From Aegilops tauschii subsp. strangulata (lineage: Eukaryota > Streptophyta > Magnoliopsida > Poales > Poaceae): 64,000 bases of DNA. How positions within the stretch are numbered: the stretch's first letter is position 1; each line of letters begins with the position of its first letter. Below the pieces are notes generated by a model that worked only from the letters and a program-made list of their open reading frames with translations, was not told the DNA's origin and ran no database searches. Where the stretch lies: NCBI RefSeq assembly GCF_002575655.3, contig NC_053038.3, forward strand, positions 147,514,885-147,578,884. Direction: 5' to 3'. This document shows positions 10,087-20,403 of this stretch, in pieces. The position numbers and the translations under genes are program-made.

Positions 10087-12176
10087 TTACTGCGTCTGCG
10101 ATTGCGACGGGGAAGTAAGCCCGAGGTCCGCAATCAGTTCTCGTAGCTCAAGCGGCATGTCTTCATAACACAACATGTTCGAAGAATTGAACAGCAGTTG
10201 GAACATGTACTCCGCCTTCCAATCTTCAACGGCAGGCTGAAAAAAGAAAAATTAAAAAAATGCAGACATTGATTAAATAAAAGGTTGTCATAAAGAACAA
10301 AAAGTGAAAAGGTAAAATAATAAAAAAGTAACAAGAAAAACAAGAAAACAGAGAAGGTGTTACGTCGTTTTTGATAATTTTCTCAACTAGACGTTGGCCG
10401 TCATACAACTGCGTCACCCTCAGAACATAGATTCCGCACTCGTTTGCTCCCTGCGCTGGCACGACCGGGTAAGAGGGCTTCTCTGCCAATTTAAGCCAGT
10501 CAGGGTGGTTCTTAGATTTATACACTTTTCACCATAAATCGCCTTCAGCAACTGAGTCATCCTCCTCATCTGGCAAAAAAAGGAAGCACAACGTAAAAAT
10601 AACACACACCACAGATCAAATTACTATTTAGACGAACCAAAAAATACAAAAAATTTCTCATCGTCTAGACAGTCCCTCTTTTAAATGCACATGAGGTCAT
10701 TTCCTTTTATCTCCTTTTTTACAAGGATTATGGGGGGGCCTGAGAAAAATGCAGTTCTGTCACGCACATGTTGCAGTGCACTACATAAACAAGTGTGGTT
10801 CTATGTGTGCTAACATTGCATGTGCAGTTTATAAAAAAATGCAGTAGGAGAAACACAAAAAAGCTCTGCACTTGGCAAGAAAAAATGACATACCACTTCA
10901 GTGCAATCTGAGTGATAATCAGTCCTGCACAACATTGTCGTGACATCAGGATGGCCAGTGTACTTCCTAGTGTCATGGATATCAAACGTCTGGCGATGCT
11001 GGTTCATCGTGTATAAGGAATAATGACCATCCTTGGAGCGTGGCATCATAATCTGTTCACATCAAAAAAACAAAAAATGAAAAGATATTTTGACACGTAG
11101 CACTAGGACCACTGTTCCAAAAAATAAATATAAAAAGAAATGCAACAAACCAAAAAAATAAATGACAGGAAACAATGAACTTACCAGTTTTGCATCCAAC
11201 AGGTTTACGTCGTCACTCACAAAAACCTTGAACTGGTTAACTGCATCTTGTAAAACAAACGTGCTATGCACAACTGGCAACACAGGGTTTCCTTCATCAT
11301 CTTTCGTCACAAAGGTTTCCATCTGAAGAACATACTGCAAAGAAAAAAGAACAAAAAAAGGAAATGAAAAAAGGAATAAACAATGCATTCACGCATGGAC
11401 ATAAAAAACTAGTACAATAGAAAAGAATGACAGCACACGTTTACCGTGATAAATAAGGGTGAAAGTAGCACACATTCACCAGAATGATAAACTAAACCCA
11501 TTTCAGGGTCTTGCTTCCAGTACTTGATGACAAAGTCCATGAGATACGAATCCATTAAAGCTCCTTTGTCAAATGTATTATATATATAGTCAACAGTGTA
11601 AGTATCAAGATCACCAAAAGGACTATTCACCATAAAGAACGCATTCCTGCAGTAAACATATAGATATGGGATCAATAAAAATAAAATTAAAAACAAAACA
11701 CACAAAAAGGATTAAGTGCACACACATAAAACTTACTCGTGGTATTTGGTTACAAAATCTTTGCTCAGAACAAGATCTTTTATTTTCCTCGCCTCATCAA
11801 TATATTTGAACCTCGAAGGCTTCAATTTCTCTATAGAGCATCTCAACTTAAAAGCCCTCTCACCTGCCCTCTTGTTCGAAAATATTTCAACATCATCCTC
11901 AGGAGGGCGATTAATTGCTGCACTCCTAGCCCTAGTGGCGCGAGGACACAGCGTAACAAAATCATCATCATCAACATCAAATACATCGCGTGGAGAGCTA
12001 GGTCGAGAAACACTTCCACCATCAGGTCCAGACGCCACAACTGTGTTCAAACCATCTCCAGCCAAAGAACCAGAATTATCTGGAGAGATTTCAATGACAC
12101 AATCCTCCATAACCACCTCAGAACCTTGGGACTCGAACAGTGACGTACAGCCTTCATGAAGACCCCCATCAAAACC
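10087..12176 (-). pseudogene. Ulp1-like protease module 2 (C-terminal)
   Basis: Six exons: 11,737-12,176 (acidic then basic; FDVDDDDFVTLCPRATRAR), 11,480-11,646 (NAFFMVNSPFG...TFDKGALMDSY), 11,185-11,334 (YVLQMETFVTKDDEG), 10,894-11,052 (catalytic His and Asp: KDGHYSLYTMNQ...FDIHDT), 10,364-10,569 (Gln and catalytic Cys: VPAQGANECGIYVLR) and 10,087-10,236 (ending LTSPSQSQTQ, stop TAA at 10,087-10,089). His, Asp, Gln and Cys are all present. A missing A in the run at 10,526-10,529 shifts the frame between MTQLLKAIYGEK and YKSKNHPDWLKL, before the Cys. Exon layout mirrors module 1 across the Gypsy insertion. Confidence 0.75.
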
Positions 12177-12356
12177 TAAAACCGTGTAGAAAAAACATGG
12201 AAACACTCAGCACAAAATACAAAACCTAAAAACATGTAATACATCTCATTAAAAAAATGCATTTCACTAAAGAATAGAATGCAGCACAATTGTCTACAAC
12301 AATGCAGTCCACTTGTCTACAGCAATGCAGAACAAAAATGTATACAACAATGCAGC

Positions 12357-12361
12357 CCACT
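12357..12361. repeat. Target-site duplication CCACT, left
   Basis: CCACT abuts the first base of the left LTR and is repeated at 25,368-25,372 after the right LTR. The surrounding DNA is a degenerate short tandem repeat that itself contains CCACTT, so the match is slightly less independent than usual. Confidence 0.85.
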
Positions 12362-12880
12362 TGTTGAGGATATAGACCTTAGAGTCACCCGCCAGGAGGG
12401 GCTGGGTTACATATATGGTCATTGCCAGAAGCCCGGAGCCAAGCTTGAAGACGATGGGCCAGAGATGGGCTTAAGACCCAGATATGGCTTAAGGCCCGTA
12501 GTTACAATCATTATTATGGTAGAACTTGTAGGGTAAGGCAAGAATAGTTGAGAGTCCGAGCCGGACACTCTTATGAGCCGGCCGGGACTCTGAGAGCTGC
12601 TGGGCGTCAGCCTCCCTACATAAAGGGATGACCCGGCAGCGGTTTAGGGACAGGAAAGATCTCGTCGAGAGCCAGGCATAGCAGTTAAGCTCCCTGGTCA
12701 TCGAAACCCTAATCAATACCACCTCAAACTGGACATAGGATTTTACCTTCACCGTAAGGGGCCGAACCAGTATAAACCCTCATGTTCCTTGTCCCACGTA
12801 ACCCCTTCAAGCTTCCTGGTTGCGATGGCTCCACGACTAAGTCCTAGCTCGAGGACATCTGCCGTGACAATCCCATGACA
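12362..12880 (+). repeat. Left LTR (519 bp)
   Basis: TGTTGAGGATATAGACC to TCCCATGACA. The promoter TATA position reads TACATAAA at 12,617-12,624, where the right LTR has TATATAAA. Most differences from the right LTR are transitions. Confidence 0.97.
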
Positions 12881-12882
12881 GT

Positions 12883-12900
12883 TGGCGCCCACCGTGGGGC
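12883..12900 (+). promoter_or_regulatory. Primer-binding site for reverse transcription
   Basis: TGGCGCCCACCGTGGGGC begins two bases after the left LTR, the usual place and TGGCGCC start for a plant Gypsy tRNA primer-binding site. I cannot assign the tRNA by eye. Confidence 0.7.
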
Positions 12901-12968
12901 CAGCGCACGGTGGATTTGAGTTCTTGAAGGGCAGCTTCGAAGGGCTCAAGGGATACGCTGTGGGCCGG

Positions 12969-15220
12969 ATGACCAAGAGTCGTCGCGGCAAGCTCTACAT
13001 CGACGATGCAAACTGGGGCCCCGACGCCGACTCAATTGAGTACGGGTACCGGGTCCCCTTCGGCGGAATTCATGTTTTCATTGGCAAGATTGGTGAGCCG
13101 GACCCTGAGCCGGATCTCTGCGCCGATCTCATCGAGACGGCTCAGCGTGCATGACCCACCCGGGCCCGGCCCGCCGTAAGGCATGCTTTTGTGGGATGCG
13201 TCCATGGAGGGCTCTCGGATCGATCCGGGTCTGGTGATGAAACGGCCGCCGGCGCTGATGGCGAGTCGTCCACCGATGAGTCAAACTCGTTGTATCAACT
13301 TCAAGATGGCCGGCTCATGGGTTGTTCCGATGGTGACAGTATTCCGGACCTATTTGAGCCGCCAAGCCGGGTGGGAATCTTTATGGCCGGTGCGCAGCAT
13401 GTTCAGAACCCCGCTGCTGGAGCGGGAAACCCGGTGCCTTCTCCGGCTCAGGTGCTGATGGATCTCACGGACAAGATGACGGCCCTGTTAACCGCCACGG
13501 TTGACCCGGCGGATCAAGCTCAGCATGATGCGGAGGTAGCACAGTTAAAATTGGAGCTAGTGAAAGCTAAGGAGGATCTTGCAGCGGAAGGGATCAGGAT
13601 GGCTGCGGAGAGGGCCGCTCTCGATGCCCAAACTCAGTTGATCCAGGCGCAGTCCTTCCAACTCACAATGGATCAGAACGCGTCCAATGAGGTCATGAGA
13701 AGGAGGCATCAAAAGACCCAATCTCGACTCCCTCCGGTTTATGATCCACGCAACCTCTTCAACACGCCAGGTGTAGGGTCTAGTAACCGCCAGGGGTCAT
13801 AGTGCCCGGGTCAGGGACCCCTATTCAGCCACAAGTAATGGGGCCTCCCCAGATGCCCCCTGCCCCGCCTCAGTACGTGCCAATACCACCAGGTCATTAT
13901 AATAACCCGCTGGAGAACATGGTCGCTGCGGCAGCACGGCGGGCGGCTCTCCCGGTCGACGGCGACTCTCCGACGGCTATTGAAACCCGCCGGGTCAGGG
14001 AACTCCTTCAGACAGCATTGGCACAGCAAGAGGCGTACTCCTACAGCCGGGACAGGATCCACTCGACCCCTCGTCCAGGCCGGAGCCCGAGTTACAGCCG
14101 GCACATGGTCTCAGCGACCGGCTCAAGTAACGTCCGACGCCATGTCCCGCCCCCTGGCCATGGCCTGGCTCATAACGGAGCCTTTCACGCAGCAGACCAA
14201 GACAGAGCGCGGCAAGAGGCGGAGCAGGTGCCTCAGTTGACGGCCTACCAGACTCCCCCGGCTTATCCGACGACGTCCGTCGATGTGGGTATCCCTACCA
14301 GGGCTGGGGGTGTCCCTTGCTTAGTACCAGCTATTCGCAATGAACGTTTACCCAAGGACTTCAAAGGCCCTAGGAAGGTGCCCAACTACACGGCTGACTT
14401 ACAACCCGCAGCCTGGATCGAGAGTTACGAGATGGCCATGGAACTACTGGAGGTCAGTGAGGCGGCAATGGCCAAGTACTTCACCATGATGTTGGATGGG
14501 ACTGCCCGCACTTGGTTGAAAGGGCTACCACCGAACTCCATCGGGTCTTGGGCTGAGCTGAAAGCCCGGTTCATCCAAAACTTTAAGGATACCTGTAGGC
14601 AGTCTATGTCAATTGTGGATTTGACTAACTGTAAGCAGCAGGAGGGTGAATCCACGACGCATTGGGTTCGCCGGGTCAAGGAGATCATACATTCGTCAGA
14701 TAAGATGGATGCCGGCTCTGCAGTCTTAATGTTGGAACAGAATTGTCGTTTCGTGCCCCTGAAGATGAAACTCGGGCGGCTTAAGCGCGACTGTAGTGAT
14801 ATGGGTACACTAATGGCGGCTCTTGTCAAGTACGCCGATTCCGATGGTACCAAGGATCCCCCTTCAGATGATGAAAGGGCAGGCAAGGGTAAGAAGAATG
14901 GAAATGGCAAGGGTCCTCAGCATAACCCGGGGAACCAAGGAGGAGGCAAGCGCAAGGCCGATGGCAGCCTAGAGTTTGTAGCCAACGCCAGCTCACAAGG
15001 TAATAACCAGCGACGCAAGGGGAGGCCCCCTCCCCGAGGCGGCGGGTCAGGCCCGACGCTGGAGCAACTGTTGAATGAGCCTTGTCCAAGGCATGGCTCT
15101 AGAGAGAAGCCAGCGACTCATCTATGGAAGGATTGTGCAATCATGACGGCCTTTAAGAATTACAATTGCCCGGGCGGCGGCTCAGGCGCCGGCGGCTTTC
15201 ATGGCCCGGGCGGCGGCTGA
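12969..15220 (+). pseudogene. Gypsy gag (broken)
   Basis: Starts at ATG 12,969 (MTKSRRGKLYIDD). The frame stops at a TGA at 13,152-13,154, resumes in frame, and shifts by one base near 13,795 (after SSNRQG). The retrotransposon gag domain lies at 14,380-14,870 (AAWIESYEMAMELLEVSEAA, TARTWLKGLPPNSIGSWAEL, STTHWVRRVKEI). A basic Gly-rich tail follows, with a CPRHGSREKPATHLWKDC finger-like motif. A heptad-like stretch (VAQLKLELVKAKEDLAAEGI) precedes the gag domain. The terminal TGA at 15,218 is followed by in-frame sequence running into protease, so gag and pol were probably one polyprotein and this stop is also a mutation (probably CGA to TGA). Confidence 0.85.
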
Positions 15221-16129
15221 AATTCTGGTCCTCCGAACGGTCAAGGGGGCTTTAATCAACAGTCTGGTCAAGTTCATCAACAGCAGCAGGGGGGTTATCA
15301 GACCAATCCAAAGCAGCTTAGCGGTGGACAATATCATGTGTTTACCACCAGTCTGTGTAAGCGAGATCAGAAGCTTCATAAGAGGGCTGTGAATGCTGTT
15401 GAGCCGGCGGTTCCACGCTACTTGCGATGGTCTGAGCAGCCTATAGTGTGGAGCAGGGAGGATCACCCTCCACGGGTGGATAATCCGGGTCACTTGGCCC
15501 TAGTGGTGGCTCCTCAGGTGGGAGGATATAAGTTCACTAAGGTGCTCATGGATGGAGGCAGCAGCATCAACATCCTCTACTATGAGACTTTCCGTCGTAT
15601 GGGGTTGATTGATAAAAACCTCAGCCAGTTCAACACTATTTTCCACGGTGTGGTACCTGGTAAGTCGGCTTATCCAGTCGGCAAGATTGAATTGGAAGTG
15701 GCCTTTGGAGATGAGAACAACTACAGGGTGGAGAAATTGACCTTTGAGGTGGTCAAGATAAGAAGCCCATACCATGCTATATTTGGACGGCCGGCTTACG
15801 CCAAGTTCATGGCACGGCCGTGTTATGTGTACTTACAGCTCAAGATGCCGGGTCACAATGGGACCATTACGGTTCACGGCAGCCGGAAAGTGGCTCTGGA
15901 GTGTGAGGAAGGCGATGCGGCTTATGCAGAATCTGTTTGTGCAACAGAGGAGTTGAAGTTTTACAAAGATAATGTTGACCCAACAGATATGACCTCTCTG
16001 AAAAAGCCAACTACGGAGAATGAGCAGGCGATGAAATTTAAGTCGGCTAATGAAACTAAGCTTGTTTATTTTGTTCCAGGAGATTCATCTCAGCAGTTTA
16101 GTATCAGTGCCAATCTGGATCCGAAATAG
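15221..16129 (+). pseudogene. Gypsy protease region
   Basis: In the same frame as gag. A Gln/Gly-rich linker leads to the aspartic protease core with VLMDGGSSINILYYETFRRM near 15,545; DGG in place of DTG/DSG is usual in related plant Gypsy elements. It continues YHAIFGRPAYAKFMA and ends at a TAG (16,127-16,129) after NLDPK. The following in-frame residues (ESALIEFIRENRDIFAW) are normal N-terminal RT sequence, so the TAG is a nonsense change inside the polyprotein. Confidence 0.85.
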
Positions 16130-16803
16130 GAAAGCGCGCTCATCGAGTTCATCCGTGAGAATAGAGACATCTTCGCATGGAAACCTTCTGACATGCCAGG
16201 TGTACCTAGAGAACTCGCTGAGCACACTCTCAATGTTGATCCGAAATTTAAGCCGGTCAGGCAGTTCCTTCGGCGGTTTAATGAAGAGAGGCGGAAAGCT
16301 ATTGGTGAAGAGGTGGCCCGGCTCTTGGCGGCCGGGTTTATTGTTGAAGTCTTTCACCCAGAGTGGTTAGCTAACCCGGTGCTCGTACTCAAGAAGAACG
16401 GCACTTGGCGGATGTGTGTGGATTACACGGACTTAAACAAAGCATGTCCGGCTGATCCTTTTGCCCTTCCCCATATTGATCAAATTATTGATGCTACGGC
16501 CGGTTGTGCGCGCTTAAGTTTCTTGGATGCTTATTCCGGATATCATCAGATTAAAATGGCAGTTAAGGACCAGGAGAAGACGGCATTCATCACTCCCTTT
16601 GGAGCCTTCTGCTACGTATCTATGCCCTTTGGACTCAAGTGTGCACAGGCGACTTATCAGCGTTGCGTGCAGAACTGTCTTCATAACCAGATTGGGCGCA
16701 ATGTTCACGCTTATGTGGACGATATTGTGGTTAAGTCCATAAAGGAGGAAACCCTGATAGATGACTTGAGAGAAACCTTTGATAATCTCCGGGTTTACAA
16801 GAT
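16130..16803 (+). pseudogene. Gypsy reverse transcriptase, N-terminal part
   Basis: RT motifs in order: NPVLVLKKNGTWRMCVDYTD, LNKACPADPFALPHID, SFLDAYSGYHQIKM, FITPFGAFCYVSMPFGLKCA and the catalytic YVDD (16,712-16,723). At about 16,801 the frame moves: NLRVYKM runs directly into CVFGVPAGKLLGF in another frame. In related elements about seven residues lie between these, so I infer a deletion of about 20 bases, which also fits the frame change. Confidence 0.85.
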
Positions 16804-19313
16804 GTGTTTTTGGTGTTCCTGCAGGCAAACTCTTGGGCTTTTTGGTTTCTGACAGAGGCATTGAAGCTAACCCGGAGAAGATCAAAGCTATCACCTCCCT
16901 GGCTAAGCCGGCGTGTATAAATGACGTTCAGCACTTGGCGGGTCGCATCGCTGCTTTAAGCAGGTTTATAAGCCGTTTGGGTGAGAAGGCCATGCCATTA
17001 TATCAGTTGATGAAGAAAACTGATAACTTTGTCTGGAATGATGCAGCTAATACTGCCTTTGAGGAGTTGAAGAAGCAGCTGGCAGAGCCTCCAGTCCTTG
17101 CTGCTCCGGTTGATAAGGAGCCCTTATTATTATATGTGGCGGCGAACACACGAGCCGTCAGTGTGGCTATGGTGGTGGAGCGCAAAGAAGAGGGTAAGGA
17201 GCATCCGGTTCAGCGGCCGGTTTATTATGTCAGCGAAGTGCTCATCGAGTCCAAACAGCGGTACCCGCATTGGCAGAAGCTTGTTTACGGTGTGTTCATG
17301 GCGAGCCGGAAACTTAAGCATTATTTCCAGGGTCATCCCATCACTGTGGTCAGTTCTGCCCCTCTTGGTGACATCATTCAAAACAGAGAGGCCACAGGGA
17401 GAGTGGCTAAGTGGGCTATCGAGCTGGGACCTCACGGTCTCAAATATGTGCCATGCACTGCTGTTAAATCTCAGGCCTTGGTGGATTTCATCAATGATTG
17501 GACAGAGTCACAAGTGCCCGAGCAAAATCCGGATAACACATATTGGACTATTCACTTCGATGGGTCCAGGCAGTTGGAGGGCTCGGGGGCTGGAGTTGTA
17601 TTGGCTTCCCCTAAAGGTGACAAGTTCCATTATGTGTTACGGTTGATGTTTCCTTGCACTAACAATGCGGCTGAGTACGAGGCCTTGCTCCACGATCTTC
17701 GGATGTCTAAGGAGATGAGCTTGAGCCGGGTAAGGTGTTTCGGTGACTCAGACTTGGTGGCTCAACAAGTATCAGGCAAGTGGGACTCTAAGGACCTTCT
17801 CATGGCGGCTTATCGCCGCGAAGTTGATGCCATTGCTGGGCACTTTCAGGGCTACCAAGTGGAGCACATTGATCGCAGGAAGAACGAGGCGGCTGATGCT
17901 CTAAGCCGGCTAGGCTCTCAGCGAAAGCCGGTGCCGCCTAATACTTTCCTGGATGTCCTGTATAATCCTTCTGTTAAGCTGCCTACAGAGGAAGACTTGG
18001 CTGTCCCTGACCCGGAGGCACGACTGGTGGCGGCTCTCCACATCATACCGGACTGGACAATGCCCTATTTGGCTTACATGACCCGGGGTGAGTTGCCGGA
18101 GGATGAAACTTTGGCCAGACAAATAACCCGGCGGGCTAAATCAATGATTGTTATCGATGGCGAGTTGCATCATCGCAGTGTTACAGGGGCGTTTCAGCGT
18201 TGTGTCTCCCCTAAGGAAGGTCAAGAGATCTTGCGTGAGATTCATGAAGGGGATTGTGGCCATCACGCCGGTTCAAAGTCTCTTGTGGCCAAGGCTTTTC
18301 GCCATGGTTTTTATTGGCTGATGGCTCATGCTGATGCAGAGGACTTGGTCAGTAAATGTGATGGTTGCCAGAGGTTCTCACGACGGGCTCATGTGCCGGC
18401 TCAGGAGCTGAGGATGATCCCAATCACTTGGCCCTTTGCGGTCTGGGGGCTTGATATGGTTGGGCCTTTTAAAAGGTCCAAGGATAAGAAGACCCACCTC
18501 TTGGTGGCAGTTGAAAAATTCACAAAGTGGGTGGAAGCTGAGCCAGTTAGCAAGTGCGATGCAGCCACGGCGGTTCAATTTATGAAAAAGGTGATTTTCC
18601 GCTTTGGCTTTCCGCACCGCATTATAACTGACAATGGCACCAATCTATCCAAAGGCGCCATGGAAGAGTTTTGTCAACGAGAGCATATCCGACTTGATGT
18701 CTCCTCAGTTGCTCATCCTCAATCCAATGGTCAAGCTGAGAGAGCTAATCAGGAGATCCTGAAGGGCATCAAGCCCCGGCTTTTGGTCCCTTTGCAACGG
18801 ACGCCGGGTTGTTGGGTGGAGAAGTTGCCCTCCGTGTTATGGAGCATCAACACTACTCCTAACAGGTCTACAGGCTTCACACCTTTCTTCATGGTTTATG
18901 GGGCAGAGGCCGTCCTCCCCAGTGACATCCGTCATGACTCACCTCGAGTGGCGGCTTATGTTGAGGCAGACAATGAACAGGCGCGCCAAGATGCTCTTGA
19001 CTTGTTGGACGAACAGCGTGATGTGGCCGCAGCTCGCTCCGCGATTTACCAACAAGACCTGCGCCGTTATCATAGTCACCGGGTTAAAACCCGGGTCTTC
19101 CAGGAAGGTGATCTCGTGCTCCGGCTCATCCAAGATCAAACAGATGCGCACAAGCTCTCCCCGCCTTGGGAAGGACCCTTTGTGGTCAGCAAGAACTTGC
19201 ACAACGGGTCATATTACCTCATTGACATTCGGGAGCATAAAGATTCACGTAAGTCGGAGGAAGAGACCCGTCGGCCGTGGAACATAGCTCAGCTTCGGCC
19301 TTACTATACTTGA
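16804..19313 (+). pseudogene. Gypsy RT end, RNase H, second RNase H and integrase
   Basis: One long open frame after the RT deletion. It contains CVFGVPAGKLLGFLVSDRGI (RT thumb), a first RNase H (LLLYVAANTRAVSVAMVVER, YYVSEVLIESKQRYPHWQKL) and a second RNase H (WTIHFDGSRQLEGSGAGVVL, NNAAEYEALLHDL, HIDRRKNEAADALSRLGS). The integrase has an HHCC finger (HEGDCGHH...CDGCQRF) and a DDE core with Asp in VWGLDMVGPF, Asp in IITDNGTNL and Glu in QAERANQEILKG. It ends with a GPF-type motif (PPWEGPFVV) and YYT. The frame is open, but no protein start is upstream once the deletion is counted. Confidence 0.9.
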
Positions 19314-19467
19314 GCCACCGGCTCTCGTGATGTACATATTTCTCTCAGCCATGTATATATTATGATAAGCAATAAAGCAGGACCTCTGTCCTTTTTTCTC
19401 CTCCAAATATGCACGTGTTGTTTTCATTGCAAGATTACATGATGACGTGAAGGAGGATCCGGCTTAT

Positions 19468-19862
19468 GATCGTATTCGAATCTAGCCGTAAGCAATAAGG
19501 TCACTTGGGGGCTTCCTGTTCAAACATGGGTCGTATTCGAACCAAAGAGAACATAGCTGTCGATACCCATTTGATTGGCAAAGTGCCGAGCTCATTGGGG
19601 AGTTTTCCTTGATCATATTTGAATCATGGTTTAACCCCTTTGGGAACTGACGTGGATCGTATTCGAATCAGCGTCGTTAAACAATTCTTAAAATCACTTG
19701 GGGGCTTCCTGTTCAAACATGGGTCGTATTCGAACCAAAGAGAACATAGCTGTCGATACCCTCTTGGTTGGCATCGCCACACCCACTGGGGGCTATATGA
19801 TCGTATTCGAATCTTAGCATAACCCCTTTGGGCCGGGTCTCTGGTCGTATTCAAACCGGAAG
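19468..19862 (+). repeat. TCGTATTCGAA repeat cluster in the Gypsy 3' region
   Basis: The word (G/A)TCGTATTCGAA and one-mismatch forms occur about seven times. The block CACTTGGGGGCTTCCTGTTC...GTCGATACC at 19,502 is repeated at 19,695, a 193-base period. It lies after the gag-pol end and before the tail of the antisense gene. No ORF of note is present on either strand. Confidence 0.85.
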
Positions 19863-20403
19863 CCCCTAAGTTCTTCTACTTTATAGTTAGTTTTGTCTGA
19901 TTATTTCAACGTGTACGCCCGGGTCTCACTTTACCGGCTTAACTTTGGCTTACAGTATTAGCTGAACACAATGAGTGTTATTAAGACAGGTAAACCAGAC
20001 TTGAGGTACCAACCTTACCACCCGGGTTATTTAAGCCGGAAGTATGCTTGCAGGACGCTAAGTATGTTCTTACGGCTGTATTAAGGATATAATTGAAGAC
20101 CAGTCCTTTTTGATTCATATTCCGGGTTATATGTCTAAAACTTATGATTCTCAGGGCAGTAAGCCGCCTCGAGACTTGTGATTTTCCCTTCTATGCAGGA
20201 TAGTTAAAGGCACCTATTTTGAGATTAAGGAAAACAAAGGATTGATTATGACCCGGAGAAACATAAAGGAGACAACTTCATCAGACTTTAACATTCAAGG
20301 CGTGCACGATGGCACGGCAAAGATAAAGTGTTGGTCCTACTCTATTACAAAGACTCATTGAGTCCAAAAGGGTGAGGCATTGATTGATAAGCCGCCAGCT
20401 GAG
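19863..20403. other. Gypsy internal non-coding stretch
   Basis: Sequence between the repeat cluster and the 3' end of the antisense gene. It contains repeated CCGGGTTAT/AAGCCGG words seen across the element. I see no gene here. Confidence 0.6.

Noticed and set aside
12882..13154. Separate small gene before gag
   Set aside because: It is the start of gag, cut by an in-frame TGA; the frame continues into the next gag part.
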